The translations under genes were made by a program, and so were the position numbers. The notes under the pieces were generated by a model. The model saw only the letters and a program-made list of their open reading frames with translations. It was not told where the DNA came from and searched no databases. A stretch of DNA of 64,000 bases. Source: Irpex lacteus. Lineage: Eukaryota; Basidiomycota; Agaricomycetes; Polyporales; Irpicaceae. The first letter of the stretch is position 1. The number at the start of each line of letters is the position of its first letter. The DNA lies in contig MQVO02000058.1 in the NCBI GenBank assembly GCA_001986395.2, positions 1 through 64,000 of the forward strand, written 5' to 3'. Positions 45,772 through 56,483 of the stretch are shown here, one piece after another.

Positions 45772-46264
45772 ATGTCCAACCAAACATCGCCTCGCGTCAA
45801 TTCTGCCCGGTTGGGTGACTACGTCAATCGCACAGTCAGGCTGACGGGTAAGGTACTTCGTGTAAGTGTTACCTTTCAAGCTCACAATAATAGTCGACTT
45901 ATACAACCCACCCAAGTTTAGCGACTCGTCTGAAGACGTTGTTTTGCAAGCTAGTGACGGAGGAGAAGTAAAGGTTGTACTGATTCCGGTGCGTGATTTG
46001 ATTGCCTGGAAATGATCACCTGCTCATGTACCCATCCAGGGATCGGCATCTGCAATATCGTCGACCTTTGTGGAGATAATAGGAATAGTCCAGAGTGCAG
46101 ACACAATCAAGGCTCAAGCGTGTCTCAACGCTGGTGACGACCTCGGCAAGCCTCTCTCTTCTTTGCAAATCAAGATACATCTAACGCCTATGGCAGACTT
46201 AGACATCGTCGACTTTGTAGTCGAGAAATGGCATGATCCAAAATTCGAAAGTCTATTTGCATAA
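45772..46264 (+). CDS. RFA3: Replication protein A small subunit RFA3 (RPA14)
   Basis: The small OB-fold subunit of the RPA single-strand DNA-binding trimer, used in replication and repair. Exons: 45772-45861, 45917-45988, 46040-46145, 46197-46264. They total 336 bases and encode 111 residues, the usual length. The motifs TPRVNSARLGDY-like start (SPRVNSARLGDYVNRTVRLTGKV), VVLQASDGGEVKV, SSTFVEIIGIV and the C-terminal helix DIVDFVVEKWHDPKFESLF are diagnostic. The last intron (46146-46196, 51 bases) is GC-AG with a CTAAC branch site. It is in frame and stop-free, so retention would add 17 residues. The spliced form (GDDLDLDIVDF) fits the family better. Confidence 0.92.
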
Positions 46265-46703
46265 ACGTTCAGAATACTTTCTCTCTGTGTAATTCTACGT
46301 CGTCTTGCTTTCATGTGTCTGTAAAATGCTATCGCCTCGCCTTTTGTGCTCTCATTCACTCTCCCGCGCCTTTGTACCGATCACCTGGGCTCTATTGTAG
46401 CCTTCTCATGGCTTCGGGGCTATGTTTGCGCGACGTACGTCTTTTATTGACCTTTACGATGCTGGCTTCTGACGAGAGATGTGTTTGCACACAGGTCTCA
46501 CGAACGTCGTCTCCAGCGATAGAGCGGGACACTACCTCAATACAAACAAGAGAAAGGGACAGCCCTTGAAACATATCGATATATTAAAACTCAATCACAT
46601 GGCCAGCCCATAAACCCAAAATCAGATAAAGGAGGATTCAATCCAGTAGCAGGTAAGCTCTGCGAAATGAACAAAAACGTGTTATCTTCGTCGGGCGAAG
46701 ACT
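46265..46703. other. Convergent spacer RFA3 / first DUF3455 gene; no gene seen
   Basis: About 440 bases of 3' flanks. No frame or repeat of note. Confidence 0.45.
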
Positions 46704-47570
46704 TTAGAACGAGCCCCCATAGAACGCTGATATTACAGAACGATCAGAATTGACCTCAACTCTTATCAAAAGTACTCACCATAGAGCGAAGTGTATCTAA
46801 CGAAGATCTCCGGAGAGCCAGGGGCGCACTGTAAACATATATCAGTAAGTGGCCTCTCTGCGAGTAAGAGTTATTACTTACAGAGGCAGGAGGTTGACCA
46901 CCATTAGTCTCCAACCTGAAGATCTGGTTGGCCAAATTGCCAGACGCGCCGTTCAGGCTGAGCCAATCGACATTGACCGAGGGGTCCGTAGGAGCGGGGA
47001 TATCTCCCGTCTTAGCACCAACGACGAAGGCATCGGCATGGCCGGCCTCACTGGCAGAAGTGAAGTCCCACTTGGGGGAAAGAGCAGTGCCAGCAGCGTT
47101 CGGGACGAAGTAATGTTGTCCAAGAACGGCGGTGGAATGGAGCTTGTCCAGAGTCTGAATCACCTTGGCGGGTGTCCAGGACTTGGGTGCGATCTTCCAT
47201 GCGTCGAAGGCCAGTTTGGTTATCGACGCGTACGAGTCGCTGGAGTGAAGGCAGGAGACGTCGAAAATCTCGGCGTAGGCTCCTGCGGAACTACGCGAAG
47301 GGAGTCGGACGTGAGTTACGGAATATGGGAGGTTGAAAGAGTGACTGACGTGTATGTACCGGCAGCGCTGCAGGTGTAGTTTTGAGTACCGATGCCGATA
47401 CCCAAAAACTTGGGGGCGGTCGCAATGGCTGCCGCGAGCGGGGTGCCGGTGGTACTCGTAGGGAACTCGAGGGCGACGTTGGAAAGGTCGCAGTGGGAAG
47501 TTTTGGCGGGGGCCGCGAAGGCGGTGTAGGTAGAACCAAGGAGCGTAACAAGAAGAGAAGTGAACCTCAT
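46704..47570 (-). CDS. Secreted DUF3455 protein, copy 1
   Basis: A secreted protein of unknown function. The start MRFTSLLVTLLGSTYTAFAAP is a clear signal peptide. The domain has the family signatures FLGIGIGTQNYTCSAAGTYTS (split by an intron after TYT), AEIFDVSCL, GQHYFVPNAAGTALSPKWDF, DIPAPTDP, VDWLSL and GGQPPAS. A short exon follows (CAPGSPEIFVRYTSLY). A final exon ends FYGGSF, placed by analogy with copies 2 and 3; the expected Trp before FYGG reads Ala here. If the last intron is not used, the frame stops earlier at 46766. It is the first of three tandem minus-strand paralogues. A TATA box lies about 110 bases upstream. Confidence 0.85.
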
Positions 47571-47680
47571 CTCGAAAGTGGGTAAGGAATGTCGGAAGTG
47601 CAAGGAATGGGAGGTGAAAGGAAGGGAGAGGAGAAGGTGAGTTCAGGACTCTTTGCGATTCACAGTTGTTCGTGATTCGC

Positions 47681-47688
47681 CTTTTATA
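47681..47688 (-). promoter_or_regulatory. TATA box of DUF3455 copy 1
   Basis: TATAAAAG on the minus strand, about 111-118 bases before the ATG at 47570. Copies 2 and 3 have a TATA element at about the same place. Confidence 0.6.
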
Positions 47689-48446
47689 CACAATTTACCC
47701 TGTTAATTGACAGACTACCGCAATTGGCCCTTGATTAGGCCATCCGACACTGAACCAGACTGAACCCGACGAACCACTCACAGTTCGCCTCAAGCTCCAT
47801 CACGGTGATTAAGATGGGATGTTATAAGCGTCAATGACATTTTGACAGATCGACGGGGTTATTGAACGTCTCTGCGACAGGCAGTTGAAGCGAGGCGCCA
47901 GGCACACCCATACGGAACCGGTAAGGTCGCACTGTTCACGATTCCTCTGTGTCAAGCGTACGCGTTGCATGGCGACCTCGAGACGTTTGAGGTGGTATGA
48001 CTTGCTGATAGGGGGCGAAATAGGGCGAAATATACAGTGGATATTGATGCCACACGGAAGATCTAGGGCTTAGCCGCGATCGAAATAAGGTTGCAACGCA
48101 GTACATGGCCGCGGCGCTTATATCCGTGAGTACGAGAAAATACGCCATACATTCAGAGTTATCGACGTGTCCTGACATACGCATCACAGACACTGCCTCT
48201 TTCGTGAGGTAAATGTAGCCGCTCGCTGTTCACCGTCTGATTTATGCTGATGTGGTGGAGGGACGTTTAAACTGGGACGCGTCTTTCTCTCATGATGCTG
48301 TGAGTTGAGAACGCAATACGATGATTCATCACGATGTACTAATGACAATGTTTTACAGGAACCCGATGACATCCCGCAGATCTGCTGGACGGAAAAGAGA
48401 AGCGCCAGGATGAAAACCTTCATGACTTTCAGCCACCGTCCTTTGC
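47689..48446. other. Spacer between DUF3455 copies 1 and 2; no gene seen
   Basis: About 760 bases. Short frames only (up to 98 codons, minus, 48480-48184, overlapping the end of copy 2). No repeat or RNA gene noticed. Confidence 0.45.
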
Positions 48447-49340
48447 CTACAAACTCCCACCGAAGAACCCTATGTAACATTCAGTTGCAGTGAGTCGTGA
48501 CTGGTAACAAAATAGTCGGGATTGTTCATGCTTACAGTATTGGGAGGTATAACGAACAAATATCTCAGGGGAGCCTGGCGTGCACTGTAGAATGGAGCAA
48601 TAAGTCTCTTTTCCCAGCATCGATCAGCGCTGACCGGTGATCACTCACAGAAGTCGGGGGCTGCCCACCGCGAGTCTGGACTCGGAATACCTGGTCAGCA
48701 AGGTCACCCCCAGCGTTGCTCAAACTGAGCCAGTCAATGTTGACTGTGGGATCAGTGGGCGCGGGGATGTCTCCCGTCCTTGCACCGATAACGAAGGCGT
48801 TGGAGTTGCCAGCGAAACTGGCGGACGTAAAGTCCCATTTGGGCGAGAGTCCTGTGCCAGAGGGGTTGGTGATGAAGTAGTGCTGTCCGAGGACCTCTGG
48901 CGAGCCGATTCCGGCAAGCGTGTCGATGATGTCCTGGGGTGTCGTGGAGGCCGGGGCAGCCTCCCAGGCAGCCAGGGCGGACGTGGTGAGACCGTCGAAC
49001 GAGCTCGGCGGCAGGCAGGAGATGTCGAAGAGCTCCGCCAGCGCACCCGCAGAGCTGCAAAGGGGTTCATGTCAGAAAACGTTGATGAGTCAATGCAATG
49101 GACTTGAACGTACGTGAAGGTACCTGCGCTGCTGCAGGTGTAGTTCTGGGTGCCGACAGCAAGACCGATGAACCTTGGACCGCTGGACAAGGGCGTCGCA
49201 AGGGGTGTACCGGACGTGCTGGTGGGGATCGACAGCTTGACCGAGGAGACATCGCACTGTGTCGGCAATGATTTCGTTGGTGCCGCCAGCACGACGGAGG
49301 TGCACGCCAGGAATGCCATGAAGGACGATGTGAACTTCAT
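48447..49340 (-). CDS. Secreted DUF3455 protein, copy 2
   Basis: The second tandem paralogue. Signal peptide MKFTSSFMAFLACTSVVLAAP. The family motifs are FIGLAVGTQNYTCSSAGTFT, then AELFDISCLPPSSFDGL, LGQHYFITNPSGTGLSPKWDF, NAFVIGARTGDIPAPTDP, IDWLSLSN and RGGQPPTS. Two small terminal exons give CTPGSPEIFVRYTSQYW and FFGGSL. The Trp codon of YWFFGG is assembled across the last intron, which is the basis for placing the ends of all three copies. Coordinates of internal exons are approximate. Function unknown; paralogues are commonly secreted. Confidence 0.87.
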
Positions 49341-49426
49341 CTTTGGAGAATGTGTCTGGGGTGGAAGAGGTATGTCTCTGGAGGAGGTCGGCCCTATTCC
49401 GTCTTCAACAGCATCAGCAACTGAGC

Positions 49427-49434
49427 CTTTTATA
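49427..49434 (-). promoter_or_regulatory. TATA box of DUF3455 copy 2
   Basis: TATAAAAG on the minus strand, about 87-94 bases upstream of the ATG at 49340. Confidence 0.6.
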
Positions 49435-50312
49435 CCTCACCGTTGTACAGGATAACGGTAAAATTTCCCCATTTTCTACCGCTTGTGTCTTGTTTCACTC
49501 ACAGACGTGACCGGTGGAAGAATGCAGGCGCAGTTCTTGCCGTTTTTGCCGCACTATTGGGTCCATGACACTGACATAGCGTGGCGTTTATGTGGCGGTT
49601 AGGAATGTGCGCTATTGCCTCTGTGTTTTAATTGACTCGGGGACCTGGCAATGCTGGCTGGCGCGGTGTATTGCGTATATACGTTCCAAGCCTTTTTGGA
49701 GCGCGCCCCAGTGAGTCATCTGGATGGAATCCACGGTCATGTTCAGCGAACACTTACTTGAATCCATGCCCTCCATGTGGTCCATGTAGTACCTCATCCT
49801 TCGCAGCCCGTTTCGTGACAACTCTATAGATGTTGTCCATGAAGACCTTGGCGTCTGGCGCCACGGATGAATGCCACTGATCATCTTAGCAAACGTATGC
49901 AATGATGAGTTGTATAAACGGTGCTAGCGGAGACTTAGAGCACGCAATTTTGCTGCATGATCGCGTTCACAACGCTGGGTACTCAATTGCTGTCAGATGG
50001 AAGAGCGTCAGAGCGTCTGACTGTTTCACGGCGTCCCCTCCTTCGCGGGTCCATATGGATGACGGATCCCATGAACGTGCATTGACCGGATCCGTAGGCC
50101 GATAAGTCGTTTATATGAAGTTGTCAGATACATAAAGCCCGCGTTCCACAACCAACCTCAGCGAGGGCGTCAAAGTGCTTTTTTCCGAGTACAGCCCATC
50201 TCTGTGCTCGGTCGTACCTCCTGAAACTGCCAAAAGTGGTAAACATTGCGCTGCGTTCACGTCGCGGACTCCCTGTAGGCCGATGGTCCAAAAGAAAGAA
50301 AAATTCCACAGC
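49435..50312. other. Spacer DUF3455 copy 2 / tRNA-Leu; no gene seen
   Basis: About 880 bases. A 96-codon minus-strand frame (49902-49612) shows no motif. No repeat was noticed. Confidence 0.4.
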
Positions 50313-50405
50313 TGACAGTGACGAGATTCGAACTCGCGCGGGAAACCCATCACGGATTTAGCTCATGGCCTAAACGTGACGCCGTAACCACTTGGCTACA
50401 CTGCC
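50313..50405 (-). tRNA. tRNA-Leu (anticodon UAG) with intron
   Basis: A 93-base class II tRNA. The acceptor GGCAGTG pairs with CACTGTC (one G-U), discriminator A. The D arm is GCC..GGC and the anticodon stem TCACG/CGTGA. The loop begins TTTAGG, giving UAG at 34-36. A short intron (about 13 bases, CCATGAGCTAAAT) interrupts after position 37. Its CTAAA pairs with TTTAG of the anticodon loop, as expected for tRNA introns. A long variable arm (TGGG..CCCG) supports Leu. The gene sits between two DUF3455 copies. Confidence 0.9.
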
Positions 50406-50727
50406 ATGTTTGGTTAGGCGACTCTATAAACATATATGTTAACATGGACATATACCCTCCTCCACCGCGACAGATGCATTCAACGAACGATATTGTCTTT
50501 CCATGGGCAGGACGCTTTGCAATAGCCGTCAACGTGTTAATACTCCTATAAGGTAGATATACAAATTATCTAACTACACTATCATATACCGCCGGGTGCC
50601 TACTACTCGAACGCGAATACCAGTAAGTAGCAGCGGGAGGGAAATTGTGCATGTAAGAGTCCAAGAAATCTCTGCTATAATGTTCGCTTTCTGCCATGCT
50701 GCATAAACTGATTCAATCGTGAAGTGG
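50406..50727. other. Spacer tRNA-Leu / DUF3455 copy 3
   Basis: About 320 bases with no credible gene. The tRNA 5' flank and the 3' flank of copy 3 meet here. Confidence 0.45.
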
Positions 50728-51670
50728 TTATGAATGAGTGGCGTTTGAGGGGCCTCCGAGCTTTCCCCCGAAGAACCCTGGGATTGAAGGCAGGTCAGCT
50801 TGAGAAACCGCGTAAAGAATGAGTGATCACGTACAATAGAATGATGAGTATTTCACGACGATATCTGGGGATTGTCCAAACGTGCACTGTGATGGAGAAC
50901 GTAATTAGAAACGCTTTTGTAGGATGGCCGTGAGAAAGACCCACGCTGGCCGGAGGCTGGCCACCGATCGTGTTAGTCCTGAAGACTTGATCTGCTATCT
51001 GTCCGCCCTTATCGTGGCCAATATTGGCTACGTTCAACCACGCGATGTCTGTCGTTCTGTTGGGTGCCGGAACGTTGCCCACTCCTTGCCCCACGAAGAC
51101 AGCCTCGCCAACACCGACAAACTTCGGGTTGCCCGAAGACCTAAAGTCCCACTTTGGAGACAAGCCTTGCCCGGTGACAGGATTGGAGACGAAGTAGTGT
51201 TGGGCTAGGACCTCAGGCGGATTGGACTCGTGGAAGAACTCGATAAAGTCTTGGATAGTAAGAATGGGGAACGTGTTCCAGGCATTGAACAAAGGGATTT
51301 GAACGTCGTTGAAAAATGTTGCGTTGACGAGGCAGCTGACATCAAACAGTTCAGCAACGGCCCCGACGTTCCTACAGATCACAGTAAGCGCTTTGAACTT
51401 CTAACTTCATCAAACATAGAGCTGAACGTACGTAAAGTTATTCGACTGAGTGCAAGTGTAGTTCTGTGTTCCAAATGCGAGGCCCACGAATGTGGGCGTA
51501 AAGTTGGCTTGGAAGGCGTTGTTGATAGGACTGAGGTTTATCTTGCTGGCACTGGTGGAGATATCGCATCCGACGTGACCACCAAAAGCAGCTAAACGAT
51601 CGAACTCCTGTGTATATTTGGCCGCGGACGAGGCGAAGAGTGTCTTGATGAGTCCTGACACAGCAACCAT
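50728..51670 (-). CDS. DUF3455 protein, copy 3, diverged
   Basis: The third tandem paralogue and the most diverged. The domain is complete: FVGLAFGTQNYTCTQSNNFTY, then VAELFDVSCLVNATFF, LAQHYFVSNPVTGQGLSPKWDF, VFVGQGVGNVPAPN, IAWLNVAN and GGQPPAS. The final exons give CTFGQSPDIVVKYSSFYW and FFGGKLGGPSNATHS. Unlike copies 1 and 2, the N-terminus (MVAVSGLIKTLFASSAAKYTQEFDRL) is only weakly signal-like. An in-frame upstream ATG at 51733 would add 21 Pro-rich residues but no better signal. The DPT motif of PAPTDP is replaced by NRTTD. Intron phases match the other copies. Confidence 0.8.
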
Positions 51671-51767
51671 GACTTTGGGAGGCGAGAGGGGCGAAGGGAA
51701 GGGAGGAAGAGGCTTGAACGGTAAGACTGTCACGGTGGATGCATTTGCTAGCTTCCAGAATTCCAGT

Positions 51768-51774
51768 CTTTATA
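51768..51774 (-). promoter_or_regulatory. TATA-like box of DUF3455 copy 3
   Basis: TATAAAG on the minus strand, about 98-104 bases before the ATG at 51670. Because the upstream ATG at 51733 is only about 35 bases away, the later start is favoured. Confidence 0.5.
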
Positions 51775-53730
51775 CTTCGTGTTTGTCAGACAAAGCGGTG
51801 ATCCGGGAGCAGAAGGGTGGCACAGCATATAGCTGCAGGCCTGCTGCAGGTTTCACCTGGTTTCACAATAGCTTGAGCGTCGCGCGTTTAATTACCGCGC
51901 ACATCCCTTGTTGTTGTAGACCAGTAATCCGGTATAAATAGGGCCACTGGCCTCCGCCATGCGTTGAGGTACACGCCTGTTGTTGTTGTCATTCGTTCTT
52001 CAGTGGTACACATTCTCGTTGCTGGTTAGACAAAGCATCCTAAGTATCCAAATTTCAAATGTCAGTCGTTAGTAGGACAGTCGTGCCTGAAATCGATGCG
52101 TACGGGTTCCTAAAGACATTCTCATTGGTCCATCAAGCCGATCAAAACATACAAAGCGTTTGTAATGAAAAAAGGCAAGCTTTGTGACGTACTGTATTAT
52201 TCGACTGCATTGGATCGCTAGCTGGCAGTAGTACTGCCGGTAAAGCTCACACACAGCGTTGCATAAACTCGACCACAGGATGAGGTGGTCGAAACAGAGA
52301 AAAGCAACTGCCACCACCGTGTGTCGGTTGCCTCGGCATTGTAAGGTGGACTCGGATGCGCCCAATGCCCAAACACCTGGTAGAAGGCCGCCCGCGTTAT
52401 CTTACAATCACGCTAGTATAATCGAGGGGCGCAGCCATAGGCAGTGCCACCCGCACATCTCTATTGGCAAGGGAGTTCGACATATCTCACAAGATCCACA
52501 GGCTGTCTAGTGCAAACTCACCAGCAGCGCTCGTGTATAAGTAGAGCTAGCCCGATGTATCAAGTAAAAAGGACGTACGTACACCGATGGGTCAGAGCAA
52601 TTGTTGTGTGCCAGCGCAGGTATAGTATAATTCAACTTGCACGACTCTGTGCAAACGACAATGGCGGTATGGTGGGAGCAGAACGAGCATTGCAAGCTTA
52701 CCACCACCGCGACGGTGAGTGAGAGACCTCCGTGGGAACGTCGGAGTATGAACTCATCGTCGGCAAGAATCCTTCAAAGAGGATGCGCGCCGCTCTCCCA
52801 AGGTTTCTACGCTACTATACGTCTCATTAATCCGCTAGAGGTCTTCACCTATCCGCAAATACATCGCCAAGAATGATGGAAGCTGTCGGTGCTAGACTCT
52901 GCCGAACAGCTCGGTCAGACACTGCAGCCACGGTCAGCAGTGCTTCCATAGTAAGTAGTACTCTGACGAATGCCATAGTTTACTTGCTAATTGCGTGTGC
53001 CCTAGGTCGCCCTGTTCGCCGTGTCGTGAATTGTGCTCGATAGCATGGAATGTGCCGTAGCTACCACCCTCGAAGTTTGAGCCATTCGGTGATTTCTTCG
53101 TTGCTTTCCTGATGTACAAACAAACTTCACAGCCTGCATTCGTTTGAAATGCCACTCGCCCGTGCGAGGTGATTCTAAAGGAGATACGAGTGAGCGAGAT
53201 CTGGGCCGTGCTCTGCTGGACGAATGACTGGTGCAGCCACATTGCTCGCGCGCGAGTGCTTCGAAAACGTGGCCGTATGTCAATACCGGATCCTTTACTA
53301 GTAGACACTGGCATCTCCGCAAATGGTATAAGCATCAAATTACTAGATGACCACAACATTGCAGAAGTACAGTTCAGGCAGTACATCAGGAAGGTTATAT
53401 AGACACTTCCTCATCATGATGCTACTGATCTTAGTGCCACCGGGGGCAGACTGCGGCCGCATCCCTAGGGCAACATAAAGGTGAGGTGGCTATGATTGGG
53501 AGGAGTTCCTTGTATATAAGTCAAAGATGGCTCAGGTGTGGCACCTCAGGCCACATCGCGATACTTCTTTCACAGCTAGTAAGTCTCGGCTGCCATCTAC
53601 GTTCTTCACCACTGTTGTGAGATATTCGGGTACGTAGGCCCACGTTCATTCATATCTTTGTATAATTTCACAACTGAAAACGATTTACCAGGTTTTATAA
53701 CAGAGTTGAAACGCCGTACACCAAGACACG
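51775..53730. other. 2 kb spacer; no convincing gene
   Basis: A plus-strand TATAAATAGGGCC at about 51933 looks like a promoter element. The first ATG of any length behind it (52059) opens only about 42 codons. A minus-strand 150-codon frame (53386-52934) has no motif. A TATATAAG near 53512 may serve the gene at 53731. Confidence 0.4.
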
Positions 53731-54905
53731 ATGGTTCCCCTTCAAGCCCACTTCAAAGGAGACCCTATTCATCGCAGGCTCCACATACTCTCTCTCGCGA
53801 GTCTTCTCATAACCTTGGCGTTTCTGATTTACTTGTCTGTCTCCAACATCGACAGCTCCAGTCGCACAGCTTTCGAGCTCGCATTGGCTGAATTTACTGC
53901 TGGAGCTTCCCCAAATAAACTCGTAGATGGCAGCAGTGGGGAGACGGTAGCCGAAGGTCTGCGCTATATCCACGTGAGCTAATTCATATGAACTACATTT
54001 CTCTGTATTTAACGAATAACCGTTTGCGTCAGTACGGCCTTTGGTAGGCCATCTAATGATGCGATGGGTGTGGGTACTTATCTTAACCAGGAACTACTGT
54101 TGGGAGACCATAGCCAGTTTTCAGGTTTCATGCAGTAAATCAGGTAAGTAGCCATATTGATATCTCGACGCTCGCAACCAGTACCTGTCTGACAACCCTG
54201 CCATTCACCACGAAACTGTAGGTCTTGGTTACTCGCACACCATCGTCAGGACTGACGAGTTCCCAATATCACTCACCATATCGTCGAATCTGACACGTGC
54301 ATTCGTTCTTCATCCTATTGGTACGTATTTTCTGGCAATCCCGCCTTCAATGCCGGTGTACTCATCATCGTACAACTATAGCCGCTGTAGTGGCGCTCTT
54401 CGCTCTTCTCCCTACTATTTATCTCAGAACGGCGTTCAAAGGCTACACCGTTGTCCTCTCTACGGTCTCAATGGTTATGGTACTAGCCACGTTGGCGGTC
54501 GATATCGCATTCGTGTCAATAAATTCGGCTAAATTCGATGCGAACCCCAGCTTGTACGTTTGGGTATATTTCAGTCTTGGTGAGTCCAATATCACTCACT
54601 GTAGTCTCTTGACGCACTCAAACACGTTTACAGGCTTCTGGCCCATGATCGTGCCCACCCTCTTTAGTATTATTGCCTGTGTCGTCATTTCCGTCCAATA
54701 TTGGAAGGGGCGCCACGTGAAAGCTGTCGACTTCGCGGAGGCTGACTACCCTATGTCACCCACTGCCGCTGCCAATGAAGAACCAGGCTTTGACAACGGG
54801 CCGTGGTGGAGGAGGTTCAAGTGGGCTGGGGCAAGTACGGCGAGCGTGAATCGTTCTCAGGCAACCAGCGTGATCGGGGAGCAACCTACGGATCGGTCTA
54901 TGTGA
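53731..54905 (+). CDS. SUR7/PalI (Rim9)-like four-helix membrane protein
   Basis: Probable plasma-membrane protein of the SUR7/PalI type, families that shape eisosome/MCC domains or serve in ambient-pH sensing. Six exons: 53731-53973, 54033-54043, 54125-54143, 54182-54320, 54382-54579, 54634-54905. They total 882 bases and encode 293 residues. One helix lies near the start (ILSLASLLITLAFLIYLSV). A long outer loop contains YGLWFHAVN, recalling the GLW motif of claudin-like folds, but the usual Cys after it is not seen. Three more helices follow (VVALFALLPTIYL, VLSTVSMVMVLATLAVDIAF, FWPMIVPTLFSIIACVVISV). The C-terminal tail is hydrophilic. The two tiny exons (11 and 19 bases) are supported by phase. 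Family placement is tentative. Confidence 0.65.
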
Positions 54906-55285
54906 ATTGTTGGAGTGATTTGGCCACGATTTTGGTGATGGACAGTTACGAGCTTGTATACGAAGGGGAATGCGGCGTTGGCTTCTGTTACCACTAACTA
55001 GTGCATCATGATGATGCACTTACTACTGCTGATCTCAACATGATTATAACGCCGTTGATGAATGAATAACACCTCTCGCATTCTGACCGACACTATTATG
55101 CTTAGATCATTCGCTGCCTCAGAAATAGGTAAGAGAGACGGGCCAATTCCTCAGAGCCCCAAAACGACCTCGGTCACGGTAGAGAAGCTCGGTAGCGAGC
55201 GCCTGCGCCACAAAGCCGCTTGGCTGCCTGTTATGGATACGACGTTGCCGAGGCTCGGCACGCTTGCTTCTTCCGGACACCACTC
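54906..55285. other. Spacer SUR7-like / GPI12; no gene seen
   Basis: About 380 bases. A short perfect inverted repeat (GTGCATCATG ATGATGCAC around 55001-55019) may form a hairpin just after the upstream gene. Confidence 0.45.
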
Positions 55286-56271
55286 ATGGCGACTAGGCTA
55301 ACCCAAATCGCCTGGTTATTCCTGCTAGTGGCCTTATTGGTCAAGGCACTACAGGAACCAGTACAGAACAATGCCACCCAATTCCAAAACACCAGCTCAG
55401 CGGCCACGAATATCCTTTTACTGACCGCACACCCTGATGACGAATGCATGTTCTTCGCACCGACGCTGCTTGGGATACGCAGCCTGGCTCAACAATCTAG
55501 AGGGCTTGAAGAAATTGGGCGCGATTCGAATTTGTACTCGTTGTGTCTCTCTGTGGGTAATGCGGACGGACTTGGCGGTGTTAGACGAGAGGAACTTGGG
55601 CGAAGTCTCGATGTACTTGGTATACCCGAGGACCGTAGACATTTAGTCGATAGGCAGTAGGTCACTTCTGTGAAAAATTAAAAACTGTTCTAAATACATA
55701 TACAGGGATTTACAGGATGATATCACGTTACACTGGAACGAGAGCACGATCTCAGAGGTCATAGAACCTTACGTGATCGAAAATAGCATCAACGTTGTAT
55801 GTACCTCTCTCATCGGTGTATCAGTTCATTACTTCCACTCATACTACCTCTACATAGATCCTAACCTTCGACTCACTCGGCATATCCAGCCACCCGAACC
55901 ACAAATCCCTCCCGCGCGGCGTCCTCCACTTCCTTTCCACATACAAGGAAAAAAACACCACACCACCTCTCCGCCTATTCACGCTCATATCCCACCCGCT
56001 GGTCGACAAATACGTAGGGATAGTGGCCCCTCTCCTCGCCAAACTTGACATCCTATTCGGTGGCCTTCTACAACGGTACAGCCTAGTTCCCGAACCGACC
56101 TCCGGGCTACCCGTCTTTGTGTCGGGTATCCGAGAGTATGTCGGTGCGCTGCGTGCGATGATGAAGCACAAGAGCCAGTTGGTTTGGTTCCGATGGCTAT
56201 ACGTGGCGTTTTCGAGGTACATGTGGGTGAACGAGTGGGTGGAGCTGGTTCCACAAACCGAGGGGGCTTAG
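55286..56271 (+). CDS. GPI12: N-acetylglucosaminyl-phosphatidylinositol de-N-acetylase (PIG-L)
   Basis: The second enzyme of GPI-anchor synthesis, removing acetyl from GlcNAc-PI at the cytosolic face of the ER. Three exons: 55286-55656, 55706-55796, 55858-56271. They total 876 bases and encode 291 residues. An N-terminal membrane helix (WLFLLVALLVKAL) precedes the zinc motif AHPDDE, and LCLSVGNADGLGGVRREEL follows. The second metal-site region reads ILTFDSLGISSHPNHKSL. The C-terminus WFRWLYVAFSRYMWVNEW matches the family end. In the TFD motif the usual GVSGHPNH reads GISSHPNH, a mild change that keeps the His residues. It is convergent with the condensin gene. Confidence 0.94.
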
Positions 56272-56483
56272 ATTCATGTCGTTCGCATAGACTCTCCATG
56301 ACTTTCTGTGCTTAGGAATATGTATAAATTGACATAATTGGTATACTCAGTTGTAACGTGTTACACAACAAAACAAGACAGGATTAGATTGGACGTAGTA
56401 CCGAAAGAGCGGGAACAAACAAAACAACAAGAAAGGACGGTATACACATAGCGACAATACATAGTGATCGGTCGATTCAGAAT

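Noticed and set aside
54297..54381. GTG-started frame at 54297 as an independent gene start
   Set aside because: It is read-through of an intron (54321-54381). The preceding exon joins in a different frame and continues the same membrane protein.
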